NCBI GenBank assembly: GCA_007116205.1
Contig: SKIY01000094.1
Location: forward strand, 1-6,399
Direction: 5' to 3'
Origin: Candidatus Izemoplasma sp.
GTDB taxonomy: Bacteria; Bacillota_I; Bacilli_A; Izemoplasmatales; Izemoplasmataceae
DNA length: 6,399 nt
Positions 5,589-6,399 of this stretch are shown in pieces. Every line of letters begins with the position of its first letter. The first letter of the stretch is position 1. The position numbers were made by a program, and so were the translations under genes. The notes beneath the pieces are model-generated. The model was given only the letters and a program-made list of their open reading frames with translations. It searched no databases and was not told the origin of the DNA.

Positions 5589-6298
5589 TGATTACAAGTG
5601 TTCAAAACGCAAAAATTAAAATGGTCGCTAAACTCCATCAAAAAAAATACCGTGATGAGACAAAGCAGTTTATTGTTGAGGGTGAACATTTAGTTATTGA
5701 AGCCCAAAAAGCACATGTCGTCATTGATATATACGCACTTGAAGCGATGCCGCGTTTTTCTAATGCAGAACTGGTCTCTGAGGCCGTGATGAAAAAAATG
5801 ACAAATACGAAACAAGCTCCTAAAGTCATCGCCATCTGTAAACAACAGTTCAATCAGTTTTTATCAGATAAAGTACTAATATTAGAGCACCTTCAAGACC
5901 CAGGCAATGTAGGCACCTTGCTTAGAAGTGCCTTAGCCTTCGATTTTAAAACGATCGTTTTAGATGATTGTGTCGATATTTTTAACCCGAAAGTAATCCG
6001 GGCGACCCAAGGGGCCTTGTTTCAGTTATCGTTTTTATCGATGGATGTCGAAGCGTTTAACAAAAAGTATCCAAGGTATCAGTTGCTTGTTACCGCAGTC
6101 GATAAAACCGCGCGACACCCGCGGCCAATTCCCCCGTTCGCTTTAGTCCTTGGGAATGAAGGACAAGGCGTTAAAGCGGCTACTAAAAAGCTTAGCAACC
6201 AATCTGTTCACATCCCAACAGTGAACGTTGAATCATTAAATGTTGCAGTTGCTGGAAGTATTTTGATGCAAGCACTATCTAATGAGACTATTTTTTAA
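5588..6298 (+). CDS. SpoU/TrmH-family RNA 2'-O-ribose methyltransferase
   Basis: A 236-residue cytoplasmic enzyme that methylates ribose 2'-OH groups in rRNA or tRNA with S-adenosylmethionine. An N-terminal SpoU substrate-binding domain (about 1-90, with ITSVQNAKIK and FIVEGEHLVIEA) is followed by the trefoil-knot SPOUT domain. Motif 1 is LQDPGNVGTLLRSA (102-115, with Asn107 and Arg113), motif 2 is LVLGNEGQGV (186-195) and motif 3 is IPTVNVESLNVAVAGSIL (209-226). The architecture resembles B. subtilis YsgA; whether the target is 23S rRNA or tRNA cannot be told. The start is GTG at 5588, overlapping the thiI TAG by one base, with AGGG (5577-5580) about 7 bases upstream. It is co-transcribed with thiI, so the pair forms an RNA-modification unit. 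No clear terminator follows. Confidence 0.92.
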   Translation: MITSVQNAKIKMVAKLHQKKYRDETKQFIVEGEHLVIEAQKAHVVIDIYALEAMPRFSNAELVSEAVMKKMTNTKQAPKVIAICKQQFNQFLSDKVLILEHLQDPGNVGTLLRSALAFDFKTIVLDDCVDIFNPKVIRATQGALFQLSFLSMDVEAFNKKYPRYQLLVTAVDKTARHPRPIPPFALVLGNEGQGVKAATKKLSNQSVHIPTVNVESLNVAVAGSILMQALSNETIF

Positions 6299-6313
6299 CT
6301 TTGAGACAGTGCT

Positions 6314-6347
6314 TTGGCTTGCAAAATTGCTTTAGTTATGATAAACT
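6314..6347 (+). promoter_or_regulatory. Promoter of a gene beyond the right edge
   Basis: Two overlapping sigma-A-type arrangements are visible. TTGGCT (6314-6319) is 17 bases before TATGAT (6337-6342). TTGCAA (6319-6324) is 17 bases before TAAACT (6342-6347), which also has an extended -10 TGA. I cannot decide which is used. Either would start transcription around 6349-6354, just before the hairpin at 6367-6393. Confidence 0.5.
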
Positions 6348-6366
6348 AGCCTTGCATATGTGTTAG

Positions 6367-6393
6367 AGGAGTGGGTCAATCCCCGCTCTTTTT
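6367..6393 (+). other. Terminator-like hairpin in the leader of the next gene
   Basis: GAGTGGG (6369-6375) pairs with CCCGCTC (6382-6388), including one G-U pair, around the 6-base loop TCAATC. Two extra outer pairs are possible, and five T follow. It lies only about 15-20 bases after the inferred start of the 6314-6347 promoter, so it is more likely a leader hairpin or attenuator than the end of the thiI unit. From memory, similar GAGTGGG hairpins occur before rimP-nusA operons in Firmicutes; this is a weak guess about the neighbour. Confidence 0.45.
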
Positions 6394-6399
6394 ATTGAA

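Noticed and set aside
5459..5689. Minus-strand open frame across the thiI/methyltransferase overlap
   Set aside because: The hydrophobic look comes from antisense reading of the two coding frames; no start signals support it.
6270..6314. Inverted repeat AAGCACT / AGTGCTT spanning the methyltransferase stop
   Set aside because: The 7-bp arms enclose a loop of about 31 bases and no T-tract follows, so it does not qualify as a terminator. A chance repeat is likely at this length.

Overview
The window looks like a chromosomal housekeeping segment from a low-to-moderate GC Firmicute or Mollicute-like lineage. Acholeplasmatales, Izemoplasmatales or Haloplasma-type relatives would all fit, but I cannot fix the genus. 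The evidence is the AT-rich codon use, strong AGGAGG-type ribosome binding sites, a Bacillus-type S4 protein without zinc cysteines, and a ThiI without a rhodanese domain. All eight Trp codons in the annotated genes are TGG, which argues for the standard bacterial code and against the Mycoplasma code.

Positions 1-2954 hold a plus-strand glycolytic operon: pgk, an XRE/cupin regulator, a divergent HPr-like protein, and tpiA. It lies between an upstream terminator (22-47) and its own terminator (2930-2954). The genes overlap or are separated by only 8-14 bases, so co-transcription is likely. The control region before pgk has two tandem catabolite-responsive-element-like sites (47-60, 66-79), a sigma-A-like promoter (94-122) and a 15-base dyad (134-148) next to the pgk ribosome binding site. 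The HPr-like protein keeps the phosphorylatable His and the regulatory Ser but has HAALA instead of HARPA. It may therefore be a Crh-like regulator rather than a PTS phosphocarrier. This regulatory pair inside a pgk-tpiA operon, with CRE-like boxes in front, is the most interesting part of the window.

Positions 2963-4263 hold minus-strand genes. rpsD (ribosomal protein S4) converges on tpiA with its own terminator. It is preceded by a leader of about 170 nt with nested complementary arms and a possible pseudoknot, consistent with S4 autoregulation. Its promoter matches consensus perfectly (TTGACA, 17 bp, TATAAT), and the -35 lies inside the end of the next gene, msrC, the free methionine-(R)-sulfoxide reductase.

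Positions 4264-6399 hold a divergent intergenic region and then the plus-strand pair thiI (tRNA 4-thiouridine synthesis) and a SpoU/TrmH-family RNA 2'-O-methyltransferase, overlapping by one base. The right edge carries another promoter followed at once by a terminator-like hairpin, probably the leader of a gene beyond the window. No stretch over 300 bases lacks a gene. I see no rRNA, tRNA, CRISPR array, insertion sequence or prophage.
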